Positions 1-6,057 of a DNA stretch of 6,591 nt are shown here, piece by piece. Under the pieces are notes generated by a model that did no database searches, was not told the origin of the DNA, and saw only the letters and a list, made by a program, of their open reading frames with translations. The translations under genes were made by a program, and so were the position numbers. Numbering within the stretch: position 1 is the first letter of the stretch; the number at the start of each line of letters is the position of its first letter. This stretch comes from an uncultured Oscillospiraceae bacterium (GTDB lineage Bacteria > Bacillota > Clostridia > Oscillospirales > Oscillospiraceae). Location of the stretch: positions 1 to 6,591 of the forward strand of contig CAKTGW010000067.1 of the NCBI GenBank assembly GCA_934561725.1, given 5' to 3'.

Positions 1-1212
1 GCCGTAGCCGCCGTCGGCGCCAATACAGCCATCATCGCGCAGATCGTCAACCTCTTCGTCGGTATCGCTCTGGGCGCCAATGTGGTCATCGCCAACGCCA
101 TCGGCCGGAATGACCGTGCCGCTGTGCAGAAAGCCGTGCATACCTCTGTGGTACTCTCACTGGTGGGCGGCGTATTGGTAACGATCCTTGGTGAGCTTGC
201 CGCCGCAGGCGTGCTCCGTGCCCTGAACACACCGGAAGACGTATTTCCTCAGGCACTGCTGTACCTGCGCATTTATCTGCTGGGTATGCCCGTGATCCTG
301 CTGTACAATTTTGAAGCCGCCATTTTCCGCAGCATTGGCGACACAAAGGTACCTCTTCTGGCCCTGCTTTTCTCCGGCGTGCTGAATGTTCTGCTGAACC
401 TGTTTTTTGTAGCCGTTTTGCATATGACCGTAAACGGTGTGGCTATCGCCACAGTTCTGGCAACAGCTGTCAGCGCCGGACTGCTGTTTTACCGGCTGCG
501 GCATTCAGACCAGTATATCCATTTGGATGTACACCAGCTGAGGATCGATTGGAAAAGTCTTGCGCAGATCATCAAAATCGGTCTGCCCGCCGGCGTTCAA
601 AGCTCAGTCTTTGCGCTGTCCAATATTGTCATCCAGGCCGCTATCAACAGTCTGGGCAAAGAGGTCATGGCGGCTTCCAGCGCAGCGTATAATATTGAGG
701 TCTTTGCTTATTACGTACTCAACTCCTTCAGTCAGGCCTGCACCACCTTTGTGGGACAAAACTTCGGCGCCGGCCAGATCCGCCGCTGTCGCCGGATACT
801 GGCTCTCAGCCTGATCGAAGACGCGCTGGCCAGTGCCACTGCCATAGCGCTGGCTCTGTTGGCCGGACGGCATTTGCTGGCCATCTTCAACAACGATCCG
901 CAGGTTATAGAGCTGGGCTATACCCGTCTGGTCATGATCTTCTCTGCCTACACCTTCTCCATGCTCTATGAAGTGATGTCCGGCTATCTCCGCGGCTTCT
1001 GCATCTCGCTGGCGCCGGCCATACTCACCATTTTTGGCGTATGCGGCGTACGTATTGCCTGGATCCGTTTTGTATTCCCTATGTCTCCCTCCTTCCATAC
1101 GATCATGGCTGCTTATCCGGTCAGCCTGGCAACCACCGCCGTACTGATTTTCATTGCTCTGATCTGCTGTCACCCGGCACGCCGGCATGCTTCCGAGGAA
1201 CAGCTTCAATAA
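1..1212 (+). CDS. MATE-family multidrug efflux transporter, 5'-truncated by the window edge
   Basis: This is an integral membrane antiporter that would export drugs or other organic cations in exchange for Na+ or H+. The frame is open from base 1 and gives 403 residues. MATE proteins usually have about 450, so roughly the first 45-50 residues (first membrane helix) are missing. Visible family marks are AVGANTAII at the very start, a GRND loop after the second visible helix, FRSIGDTKVPL near visible residues 109-119 in the first half, and FVGQNFGAG near 251-258 in the second half. CGVRIAWI near 348-355 and a following VFP are typical of the last third. Hydrophobic helices alternate with short loops throughout, as expected for two six-helix bundles. 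The C-terminus is a short polar tail. The exact substrate cannot be told. It appears monocistronic in this window, ending at a TAA followed by hairpins. Family assignment is firm; the subfamily (DinF/NorM-like) is a guess. Confidence 0.93.
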   Translation, partial: AVAAVGANTAIIAQIVNLFVGIALGANVVIANAIGRNDRAAVQKAVHTSVVLSLVGGVLVTILGELAAAGVLRALNTPEDVFPQALLYLRIYLLGMPVILLYNFEAAIFRSIGDTKVPLLALLFSGVLNVLLNLFFVAVLHMTVNGVAIATVLATAVSAGLLFYRLRHSDQYIHLDVHQLRIDWKSLAQIIKIGLPAGVQSSVFALSNIVIQAAINSLGKEVMAASSAAYNIEVFAYYVLNSFSQACTTFVGQNFGAGQIRRCRRILALSLIEDALASATAIALALLAGRHLLAIFNNDPQVIELGYTRLVMIFSAYTFSMLYEVMSGYLRGFCISLAPAILTIFGVCGVRIAWIRFVFPMSPSFHTIMAAYPVSLATTAVLIFIALICCHPARRHASEEQLQ

Positions 1213-1218
1213 AACACC

Positions 1219-1246
1219 AAGCCCCGGCTAAAAAAGGCCGGGGCTT
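1219..1246 (+). terminator. Hairpin just after the MATE gene
   Basis: A perfect 10-bp stem (1219-1228 with 1237-1246, core GCCCCGGC/GCCGGGGC) and an 8-base A-rich loop begin seven bases after the MATE stop codon. On the + strand only two T residues follow the GC-rich part before ACTC, so it is a poor intrinsic terminator by itself. It may act as a 3' stabilising hairpin or work together with the stronger hairpin at 1312-1348. The 60-odd bases between the two hairpins show no further feature. Confidence 0.6.
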
Positions 1247-1311
1247 ACTCATGTCCTCCGTGTTTTTTCACCTATGTTCTGTGCATGGGCCGTTTTTGCA
1301 TCAGAATGTAC

Positions 1312-1348
1312 AAAAGGGCCGCAGATTTTTTAATCTGCGGCCCTTTTT
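1312..1348. terminator. Bidirectional intrinsic terminator between convergent genes
   Basis: A perfect 13-bp stem (1315-1327 with 1332-1344, GC-rich core GGGCCGCAG) closes on a TTTT loop. It is flanked by AAAA on the left and TTTTT on the right, so it gives a U-tract in both directions. It starts 13 bases beyond the stop of the - strand lipoprotein gene and would end that operon. In the other direction it would stop read-through from the MATE gene. Confidence 0.9.
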
Positions 1349-1360
1349 ACATTGGCGGCA

Positions 1361-2509
1361 TCAGCCGCGCGGCAGAATGTGGGAGTCATTTTCCTCCAGC
1401 AGCTGTTGGTCATATTTACTGTAAAGCGTTCCATACTCACTGTTTTCCCATGTACTGCCGTCAAAAAATTCCACTGTGTTCAATATAACTACAATCTGCT
1501 TCATTCCATTGTACTCCCCATACAACTGCCAGTAGCTGTTGGACTTGGTAAACTCTCCGGGCTTTACTGCATCTGAATAATTCAGATTCTTTGCATAGTG
1601 ATTAAAGTACGTTGTCACCGGAACACCGTCCTCATCAAACGCAAACACCGTCAGCGAGAAAGTCTTTATGATCTCTCCGGATGTATTTTGCACTTTGACA
1701 TACAGCTCCGGCTGTCCAATGCTGTTGCGCTTAAGGACGTAGCTTGTCAGCTCGATTGGCGGCCTGTTCTTATAGGCTGTGTAGCTCTCCTGAAAGACAT
1801 CATAGTCTTTTATTTTCTCTTGCTGCTCGGCAGAGAGTGCCTGATACAGCTTTTCCGCTTCACTGTAGCCAGAATCAGAAGCGACCGCCTCATCGATCGC
1901 CGCTTGCGCTTCAGCAATACGATACTGCGATATTGCAGCGGATATCCGCTCCAGTTCATCAGCATTGCGCACCTGCATCTGCAATTTCTCGTCCAAACTG
2001 TCATAGGCCTTCTGTGCCTCTGCGACTGCTGCTTCAAGCGCTTCATCCGGCGCCTCTGTCCCATCATACCGCAGCTTGCCGATCAGTTCCTCTGCCTGAG
2101 CTATTTTTCTGGCATCATCTGCCTCCTTTGCCGCTTTGAGGACATCATAATTGCTTACAAATTTCTTTTGCCCATCCGTCAGGGCCTCATATGCACCGAT
2201 CGCATTCTCTATTTCATCGCTGTCGTCCTCAAGCGCATCGATCTGCGCGATCACATCTGCGGCGATAAGCTGATCGTACGCCTGCCGCGCCGCTTCAAGT
2301 GCATCAGAATTTTCAACCTTTCGCTTCTCTTTCTCCTCAAGCTGCGCATACAGCACTTCCGCATTCTCAATACTGTCCAGAGAAGTCTTGTCGACCTCCC
2401 CTATAGCCGTGATTGCTTCCTCTGTACTGATAACATCCTCGCTTTTTCCGCATCCCACCAGAAAAACGCACAATGTAAGAATAAGTAAAAAAGAAACTGT
2501 TTTTTTCAT
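1361..2509 (-). CDS. Lipoprotein with four helical repeats and a beta-rich C-terminal domain, function unknown
   Basis: This 382-residue exported protein has a short charged start, a hydrophobic segment and a lipobox LVGC at residues 17-20, so Cys20 should be lipidated and the protein anchored to the outer face of the membrane. Residues about 33-247 hold four degenerate modules of about 45-55 residues (near 33-80, 86-130, 138-190, 199-247). Each has a pattern like YxxL, a run of charged residues, V(x)N(x)D and L(xx)A; clear examples are LEEKEKRKVENSDAL and LTDGQKKFVSNYDVL. Such alpha-helical spacer modules occur in many Firmicutes surface proteins. Residues about 253-352 look beta-rich (ELYVKVQNTSGEIIKTFSL, then an FDEDG turn) and resemble FxLYD- or DUF5780-like domains, but the exact family needs a profile search. 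The ATG has the site AGAGAGG eight bases upstream, in the 16-base gap after the SLH gene, so the two genes are probably cotranscribed and perhaps translationally coupled. No catalytic motif is visible; a binding or scaffold role is inferred. Confidence 0.88.
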   Translation of the reverse strand: MKKTVSFLLILTLCVFLVGCGKSEDVISTEEAITAIGEVDKTSLDSIENAEVLYAQLEEKEKRKVENSDALEAARQAYDQLIAADVIAQIDALEDDSDEIENAIGAYEALTDGQKKFVSNYDVLKAAKEADDARKIAQAEELIGKLRYDGTEAPDEALEAAVAEAQKAYDSLDEKLQMQVRNADELERISAAISQYRIAEAQAAIDEAVASDSGYSEAEKLYQALSAEQQEKIKDYDVFQESYTAYKNRPPIELTSYVLKRNSIGQPELYVKVQNTSGEIIKTFSLTVFAFDEDGVPVTTYFNHYAKNLNYSDAVKPGEFTKSNSYWQLYGEYNGMKQIVVILNTVEFFDGSTWENSEYGTLYSKYDQQLLEENDSHILPRG

Positions 2510-2525
2510 CCTGTCATCCTCTCTT

Positions 2526-3572
2526 TCAGTTCATATATGGCTCAGTCCATACCAGCATGGCTTGATTCACTGCATCAACAAGGGCGTTCTGCTGTTCGGA
2601 TTTTTTTATTCCCAATTGCATAAACTTCATAAGATTGGCAGAATCCCCATCGACGATCTGATAAGCAAGAATTTCAGGATAAAATGCATCGATAAAGTCT
2701 GTTACCGCGCTTTTTGCCTTTGCCGTGCTGTCCAGACTGCCGCACAGCCGAACCGCTTCCTGCGCATGATCTCGAGAGGACGTGAATTTACTCTGTGCCT
2801 GCCGCGCATAATAAGATGCACTGGTATACGCACCCAGCTGCGCTGTCTCAGCCGACTGCGCTATCAGAGTAAATCCATCCCGCAAATCCAAAAGCGCCGC
2901 GCGCCAGGCCTGCATGATCTCTATATAGAGAAGATTGATCTCGCAGTTGTCCGCGCTCAGCGTCTCCGGCACAGTCAATCCAAGAGAATCGGCCAGGTGC
3001 TGCACACTGCCCTTTATAGACGCAGCCAACGCATTATTCGAAACAATGGCCACATCCCCGCGCAGGAACGGCACATCATTTCTATCATACTGTCCATCCG
3101 TCAAACCGATTTGATCTGTCAGCTCCCAGGCCTTATCCCATTGGAAATCTGTTCCGCTCTCATAGCCAAGAGCCCGCAGCACCAAAGTCAGATATTGAGA
3201 CGCAGTTACCGCCGCATCGCCGCTGTAGGTCGTCTCTGAAGTTCCCGCAACCAGTCCGTTTGCAAAAGCATAGCCCACATACGGTCTGGCCCACTCGGCA
3301 ACATCCGTAAAAGGTATTGTCCATGTCCCCTGCTTTGCCTCCTGCTCCTTGCCAAGCAGACGGACAAGCATGGTCACCGCTTCATGTCTGTTCGGTATCC
3401 GATCCAGGTCAAAATCCGGCTCACCGGCCGAATTTTTTCCGACCCCCTGAAACAACCCCAGCTCATACAGGGCCTGCGCCGCCGTATCTGCTTCATCGCT
3501 GGCTGCAAACGCAGCAGGCGCCAGCGAAAACAGCAGGACAACAGCAAGTATGCCGGACAGTATTCTCTTCAT
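2526..3572 (-). CDS. Secreted S-layer homology (SLH) protein with unknown helical C-terminal domain
   Basis: The 348-residue product begins with a signal peptide (charged MKR, hydrophobic core, likely cleavage after AFA at residue 23). Three SLH-like modules follow. Module 1 (about 32-75) is degenerate. Module 2 (about 88-137) is the clearest, with PFTDVAEWARPYVGYAFANG and then LTLVLRALGY. Module 3 (about 145-187) is weak, with WDKAWELTDQIGL and FLRGDVAIVSNNAL. SLH modules normally bind pyruvylated secondary wall polymer, holding proteins on the cell wall. Residues about 205-348 form a mostly helical region rich in Ala and Gln with no motif I recognise; they lack membrane segments. The ATG is preceded by GAGGGGAG at 3582-3589 with a 9-base spacer. 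It is the first gene of an operon with the lipoprotein downstream, which suggests a wall-bound and membrane-bound partner pair. SLH assignment is good; the role is unknown. Confidence 0.88.
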   Translation of the reverse strand: MKRILSGILAVVLLFSLAPAAFAASDEADTAAQALYELGLFQGVGKNSAGEPDFDLDRIPNRHEAVTMLVRLLGKEQEAKQGTWTIPFTDVAEWARPYVGYAFANGLVAGTSETTYSGDAAVTASQYLTLVLRALGYESGTDFQWDKAWELTDQIGLTDGQYDRNDVPFLRGDVAIVSNNALAASIKGSVQHLADSLGLTVPETLSADNCEINLLYIEIMQAWRAALLDLRDGFTLIAQSAETAQLGAYTSASYYARQAQSKFTSSRDHAQEAVRLCGSLDSTAKAKSAVTDFIDAFYPEILAYQIVDGDSANLMKFMQLGIKKSEQQNALVDAVNQAMLVWTEPYMN

Positions 3573-3614
3573 CTCACACGACTCCCCTCAAATTTTTGTT
3601 CCGTAGCTTTATTC

Positions 3615-3643
3615 AGTATAGCCCGAATACGGGCAATTGTCAA
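3615..3643 (-). promoter_or_regulatory. Near-consensus sigma-A-type promoter of the SLH-lipoprotein operon
   Basis: Read on the - strand, the -35 box is TTGACA (3638-3643), the spacer is exactly 17 bases, and the -10 box is TATACT (3615-3620). Transcription should begin near 3608, leaving a leader of about 35 bases with the Shine-Dalgarno site at 3582-3589. The match is 11 of 12 to consensus, so the promoter should be strong unless repressed. Confidence 0.85.
3621..3634. promoter_or_regulatory. Inverted repeat in the promoter spacer, candidate operator
   Basis: GCCCG and CGGGC flank a 4-base centre (AATA on the + strand) and fill most of the space between the -10 and -35 boxes of the SLH operon promoter. 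A repressor or a MerR-like activator bound here would control that promoter. The repeat is short, so chance is possible. Confidence 0.4.
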
Positions 3644-3665
3644 TTGGAGGGCAAGCAAATACGAT
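3637..3665 (+). promoter_or_regulatory. Probable promoter of the small HTH gene
   Basis: On the + strand TTGTCA (3637-3642, five of six to consensus) and TACGAT (3660-3665, four of six) are 17 bases apart. The -35 box overlaps that of the opposite promoter almost completely, so the two run back to back. Transcription would begin near 3672, ten bases before the ribosome binding site. It is a weaker match than the opposite promoter. Confidence 0.5.
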
Positions 3666-3672
3666 TATCGTA
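3660..3672. promoter_or_regulatory. 13-base perfect palindrome over the -10 region of the HTH gene, candidate operator
   Basis: TACGAT and ATCGTA are perfect inverted repeats around one central base. The site covers the proposed -10 box and start point of the HTH gene. This is where an autorepressor would bind. The identity of the binding protein is inferred from position only. Confidence 0.5.
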
Positions 3673-3693
3673 AAAGCCATTGAGGGAGTTTAT

Positions 3694-3894
3694 ATGATTG
3701 TATTTGACAAGCTGTGGGAAACCATGCGTACACAGGGGATCTCACAATATAAACTGATTAAAGATTACAAAATCAGCACCGGCCAGCTGGACCGTCTGCG
3801 GAAAAATGGAAACGTCAGCACATATACGCTCAGTCAGTTGTGCAAAATTCTGCATTGCGGACTGGAGGACATCGCGGAATATATCGACGAATGA
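3694..3894 (+). CDS. Small Cro/C1-type HTH transcriptional regulator (66 residues)
   Basis: The product is almost wholly one DNA-binding domain of the short Cro/C1 type (the kind grouped as HTH_26 in Pfam). After MIVFDKLWETM come the helix-turn-helix stretch SQYKLIKDYKIS (about 17-28) and a recognition helix TGQLDRLRKN (29-38). The helix-closing LSQLCKILHCGLEDIAEYI (47-64) is typical of the family, which has many members of 65-75 residues. The ATG at 3694 is chosen because GAGGGAG (3682-3688) lies just upstream; the frame is open further 5' but that part overlaps the promoter. The gene is divergent from the SLH operon and shares its promoter region, so it likely regulates itself and possibly the operon. 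Such proteins are also frequent next to mobile elements, so it could belong to the neighbouring recombinase region. No effector domain is present. Confidence 0.88.
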   Translation: MIVFDKLWETMRTQGISQYKLIKDYKISTGQLDRLRKNGNVSTYTLSQLCKILHCGLEDIAEYIDE

Positions 3895-3928
3895 CCAGCT
3901 GTGCGCTTTTTTGTGCGCTTTCGCCGTT

Positions 3929-5458
3929 TTATCGGGCTTCTGATTGGCATTTAGAAAAAAGAAAAAGCCTTGAAAACGTAGTGTTTTCAAGGCTTTTCGC
4001 TTTTGGTGGAGCGCCTGCTTCCAAATCCGAACCGTTTATATCGTCCAAAGTAATTGTTTCCGTTCCGTCTTGATAGTTAAAGGTCAGAATGATTTTATCA
4101 TCGTACACATAAACCGCGTTGACAAAGCTATCAATCAAGCGTTGCCGTTGCTCCTGCTTGGTGGTATCAATGACGCGGAAGCGTTGCAGGAAAAATAAAA
4201 TCTGTTCTTTGCTAAGATGCGGCTTTTGCAGTTCTTCCTGTAAGATGCTGACCGTTAGCCGCTCCTTGGTGGCTTCCAGTTCCTCCAACCGCTGTTTTGT
4301 GGACACGGTGAAAATTCCTTGCTGAATGGCGTTCAACATATTTTGTATGCCTTGCTCGGTCTGCGCTAGCTGTGCCTTTAGAACAGGCAGAGAGGTATTT
4401 TCTCGCGCTTGCACATCAAGCACCATACTTGCGATTGCGTCAAGCGTTGTATCATCAAATATCATTTGCATGGTACGCTCGACCACCAGATTTTCTATCC
4501 AGTCCTTTTTTACCGCTTTTTTGGTGCAGCCGGTTTTCCGCTTTACGCTTCCGCACTTGTAATAGTAGTGCTTCTTCCCGGTATGGCTTGTACCGCTTTC
4601 ACCTACCATCAGCCGCCCACACTTGCCGCAAAACAGTTTCGTTGTCAGCAAAAAGGCTTCATCCGCTTTGCTCATAGCCGGGGCGCGTTTGTTCCGTTCT
4701 ATTCGTGCTTGTACCCGGTCAAATAGTTCCTGCGGAACAATGGCGGGAACGCCGCCGGGGATAACTACATCTTGATACCTATACTCGCCTATGTACTTTC
4801 TGTTTTTCAAGATGGCGTTGAAGCTGCCTAAACTGTACGGCTTGTTGTGCTTGGTCTGTAACCCTCTCTCATTGAGAGATTCCACGATAGCGCGGACGGT
4901 TTCGCCATCGGCATAGCGGGTGAAAATCTCCAACACCACAGGCGCGGTCATAGGGTCAACCGCCAACCGTTTATCACTTCCCAACACATACCCCAACGGA
5001 ATACCGCCGCCGTTGTTCAACCCCTTTAGGGCGTTTTCTTTCTGCCCTCGGTGTATCTTCTCGGACAGTTCAACGGAATAAAACTCGGCGTACCCCTCTA
5101 ACAGACTTTCTAGCAAAATACCAGTGCTGTCCTCTGCGATAGCCTCTTTTGCCGATACCACCTTAACGCCGTTTTTCTTCAAAATGGCTTTGTAGTGGGC
5201 GCTGTCATAGCGATTTCTGGCGAACCTGTCCAACTTCCAAACAAGGACAATATCAAACAGGCCGTTTGCGCTGTCCTTAATCATGCGTTGGAAATCCGGG
5301 CGGTTATCTGTTTTCGCAGACAATGCGCGGTCAATATAAGTGCTTAACACCGTTATGCCGTTGCGCTCGGCGTATTCCTTGCACTCCCGAAGCTGCCCCT
5401 CTATGCTTTCCTCACGCTGACTGTCGGAAGAATAGCGGGCGTAAATCACAGCTTTCAT
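3929..5458 (-). CDS. Large serine recombinase (site-specific integrase/excisionase)
   Basis: The 509-residue protein cuts and rejoins DNA at attachment sites through a serine-phosphate intermediate. The N-terminal resolvase domain (about 2-145) has YARYSSDSQ with the likely nucleophile Ser10, and WKLDRFARNRYD (74-85) with conserved arginines. A Recombinase domain follows (about 154-255). A zinc ribbon then carries Cys277, Cys280, Cys302 and Cys311. A long helical, coiled-coil-like segment spans about 355-412. Length is normal for the TndX/TnpX-like group, and all key residues seem present, so it should be active. The ATG has AAAGG ten bases upstream. The XRE gene lies 175 bases upstream on the same strand. 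The last 25 or so residues (from about AGAPPKAKSLENTT) are encoded through a strong hairpin, so the C-terminal tail may be altered or untypical, perhaps by an element junction. Confidence 0.95.
   Translation of the reverse strand: MKAVIYARYSSDSQREESIEGQLRECKEYAERNGITVLSTYIDRALSAKTDNRPDFQRMIKDSANGLFDIVLVWKLDRFARNRYDSAHYKAILKKNGVKVVSAKEAIAEDSTGILLESLLEGYAEFYSVELSEKIHRGQKENALKGLNNGGGIPLGYVLGSDKRLAVDPMTAPVVLEIFTRYADGETVRAIVESLNERGLQTKHNKPYSLGSFNAILKNRKYIGEYRYQDVVIPGGVPAIVPQELFDRVQARIERNKRAPAMSKADEAFLLTTKLFCGKCGRLMVGESGTSHTGKKHYYYKCGSVKRKTGCTKKAVKKDWIENLVVERTMQMIFDDTTLDAIASMVLDVQARENTSLPVLKAQLAQTEQGIQNMLNAIQQGIFTVSTKQRLEELEATKERLTVSILQEELQKPHLSKEQILFFLQRFRVIDTTKQEQRQRLIDSFVNAVYVYDDKIILTFNYQDGTETITLDDINGSDLEAGAPPKAKSLENTTFSRLFLFSKCQSEAR
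3963..3997. terminator. Strong bidirectional terminator-like hairpin inside the recombinase 3' end
   Basis: A perfect 15-bp stem (3963-3977 with 3983-3997, core AGCCTTGAAAAC) closes on five bases. On the - strand it is followed by a long T-rich run (about 3951-3966), on the + strand by CTTTTCGCTTTT. It lies 68 bases after the stop of the small HTH gene and would end that transcript. On the - strand it lies before the recombinase stop codon at 3929-3931, which is unusual. Confidence 0.8.
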
Positions 5459-5493
5459 ATTTGCACAACCTTTCGTTACTCTGTGGGTGGCTT

Positions 5494-5512
5494 GCCCGCC
5501 TCACTGGTGGGC
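5494..5512. repeat. Small hairpin in the recombinase leader
   Basis: GCCCGCC (5494-5500) pairs with GGTGGGC (5506-5512) through six Watson-Crick pairs and one G-T wobble, leaving a 5-base loop. It lies about 35 bases upstream of the recombinase start codon in the untranslated leader. It overlaps the outer arm of the larger structure at 5509-5630, so the two cannot form fully together. Confidence 0.5.
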
Positions 5513-5630
5513 GTTTCCCTTGATGTCCTGCCATTCAAAAATCTCCGTTTGTCAAGGTCTGGCGCAGCCAGTTCATTTTAACCTTGACGGGCGGAGATCT
5601 TTTGAATATTCTCCGCAAGGGGAAACTCCC
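5509..5630. repeat. Nested long inverted repeat between the XRE and recombinase genes
   Basis: Three stems are nested. The outer arms (5509-5522 with 5616-5630) share CAAGGG, GAAAC and CCC with one bulge and one mismatch. The middle arms (5533-5558 with 5581-5607) pair over 26 positions with one bulged base and three G-T pairs; the cores are ATTCAAAA/TTTTGAAT, ATCTCCG/CGGAGAT and GTCAAGGT/ACCTTGAC. An inner hairpin CTGGC/GCCAG (5559-5571) has a 3-base loop. Together they make a structure of about 122 bases in the otherwise gene-free spacer. It could be an attenuator or terminator for the downstream recombinase, a structured RNA, a recombinase- or relaxase-related DNA site, or a small inserted palindromic element. 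The pairing is certain; the role is not. Confidence 0.75.
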
Positions 5631-5633
5631 GCC

Positions 5634-6002
5634 TTATTTTCGCTGTTCTTCCAACAGCTTTGTTAGTGTTTCCCGTAATTTTTCACTGACCGGAGAAGCC
5701 GGGTCAAAGCACATATCGACAAACTGCCGTAGTTCCTTGTTGTCCTGTGTAATGGCTTCCACCACTTTCGGCTTATGCTCGTATAGCTTTCCCTCTGGCT
5801 GCTCCGTTCTGGCAAAGATATAATCCAAAGAAACATCAAAGAAATCGGCATACCACCGCAAAATCTTTAGCGGCGGGGAGGACTGTCCGTTTTCATAGCG
5901 GTTCACACTGGCCTGTGTTGCGCCCATCAGCGCGGCCAATTTAGCCTGTGACAAGCCGACACTTTCCCGTAGAGATTTAAGCCGCTGCGCTACCTCTTGC
6001 AT
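5634..6002 (-). CDS. XRE-family transcriptional regulator
   Basis: This 122-residue protein has an N-terminal Cro/C1 helix-turn-helix domain over about residues 4-60: LKSLRESVGLSQAKLAALMG, then the recognition helix with QASVNRYENGQSSPP, then LKILRWYADFFDVSLDYIF. The remaining 60 or so residues are helical and charged (KVVEAITQDNKELRQFVDM, then KLRETLTKLLEEQ) and probably serve dimerisation. It most likely represses its own promoter and perhaps the recombinase, as such regulators do in integrative elements. The ATG at 6000-6002 is preferred because GAAAGGAG (6011-6018) lies eight bases upstream; a GTG at 6009-6011 is in frame but overlaps that site. The recombinase follows on the same strand after a 175-base structured spacer. 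Confidence 0.92.
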   Translation of the reverse strand: MQEVAQRLKSLRESVGLSQAKLAALMGATQASVNRYENGQSSPPLKILRWYADFFDVSLDYIFARTEQPEGKLYEHKPKVVEAITQDNKELRQFVDMCFDPASPVSEKLRETLTKLLEEQRK

Positions 6003-6011
6003 AGTCAACAC
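6001..6011. promoter_or_regulatory. Direct-repeat copy A, over the XRE start codon
   Basis: ATAGTCAACAC on the + strand is repeated exactly at 6050-6060. This copy covers the start codon and the edge of the ribosome binding site of the XRE gene. With the second copy it forms a candidate operator pair for autorepression. Confidence 0.45.
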
Positions 6012-6028
6012 TCCTTTCTTGTTTTATT

Positions 6029-6057
6029 ATGATACAATATGCGAGTTAAATAGTCAA
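6029..6057 (-). promoter_or_regulatory. Promoter of the XRE regulator
   Basis: On the - strand TTGACT (6052-6057) and TATCAT (6029-6034) are separated by exactly 17 bases, each matching consensus at five of six positions. A start point near 6022 would leave a leader of about 20 bases with the Shine-Dalgarno site at 6011-6018. The promoter may also serve the recombinase by read-through across the structured spacer. Confidence 0.78.

Larger units (their letters stand above)
3929..6002. mobile_element. Recombination module of a probable integrated element (ends not resolved)
   Basis: A large serine recombinase, a structured spacer and an XRE regulator lie together on the - strand between a host-like surface operon and another SLH gene. 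Large serine recombinases of this type move integrative conjugative or mobilisable elements and phages, and usually sit at one end of them. The left end is therefore expected near the 3' end of the recombinase gene, roughly 3895-3960. The listed coordinates cover only the visible module, not the element. No relaxase, conjugation, phage or resistance gene is visible, so it may be a full element running past 6591 or a remnant. Confidence 0.45.

Noticed and set aside
82..84. GTG as the start codon of the MATE gene
   Set aside because: The frame is open and clearly MATE-like (AVGANTAII) from base 1, so this codon is an internal valine in a gene truncated by the window edge.
604..1209. Open frame on the - strand opposite the MATE gene
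   Set aside because: It is low-complexity and polar with no recognisable domain, and lies wholly inside a clear membrane transporter gene.
1598..3239. Long open frames on the + strand opposite the lipoprotein and SLH genes
   Set aside because: Their translations are rich in Arg, Cys, His and Ile without any domain pattern, and the opposite strand has convincing exported proteins with ribosome binding sites.
3637..3693. N-terminal extension of the small HTH protein
   Set aside because: The extra residues would need a non-ATG start inside the -35 box and do not resemble the family; the ATG at 3694 has a good ribosome binding site.
3900..3921. TGTGCGCTTT tandem repeat as a proven attachment site
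   Set aside because: Ten bases repeated with a 12-base period can arise by slippage, and no matching copy at the other end of the element is visible.
6009..6011. GTG as the start codon of the XRE gene
   Set aside because: It overlaps the Shine-Dalgarno site; the ATG three codons downstream has a proper 8-base spacing.
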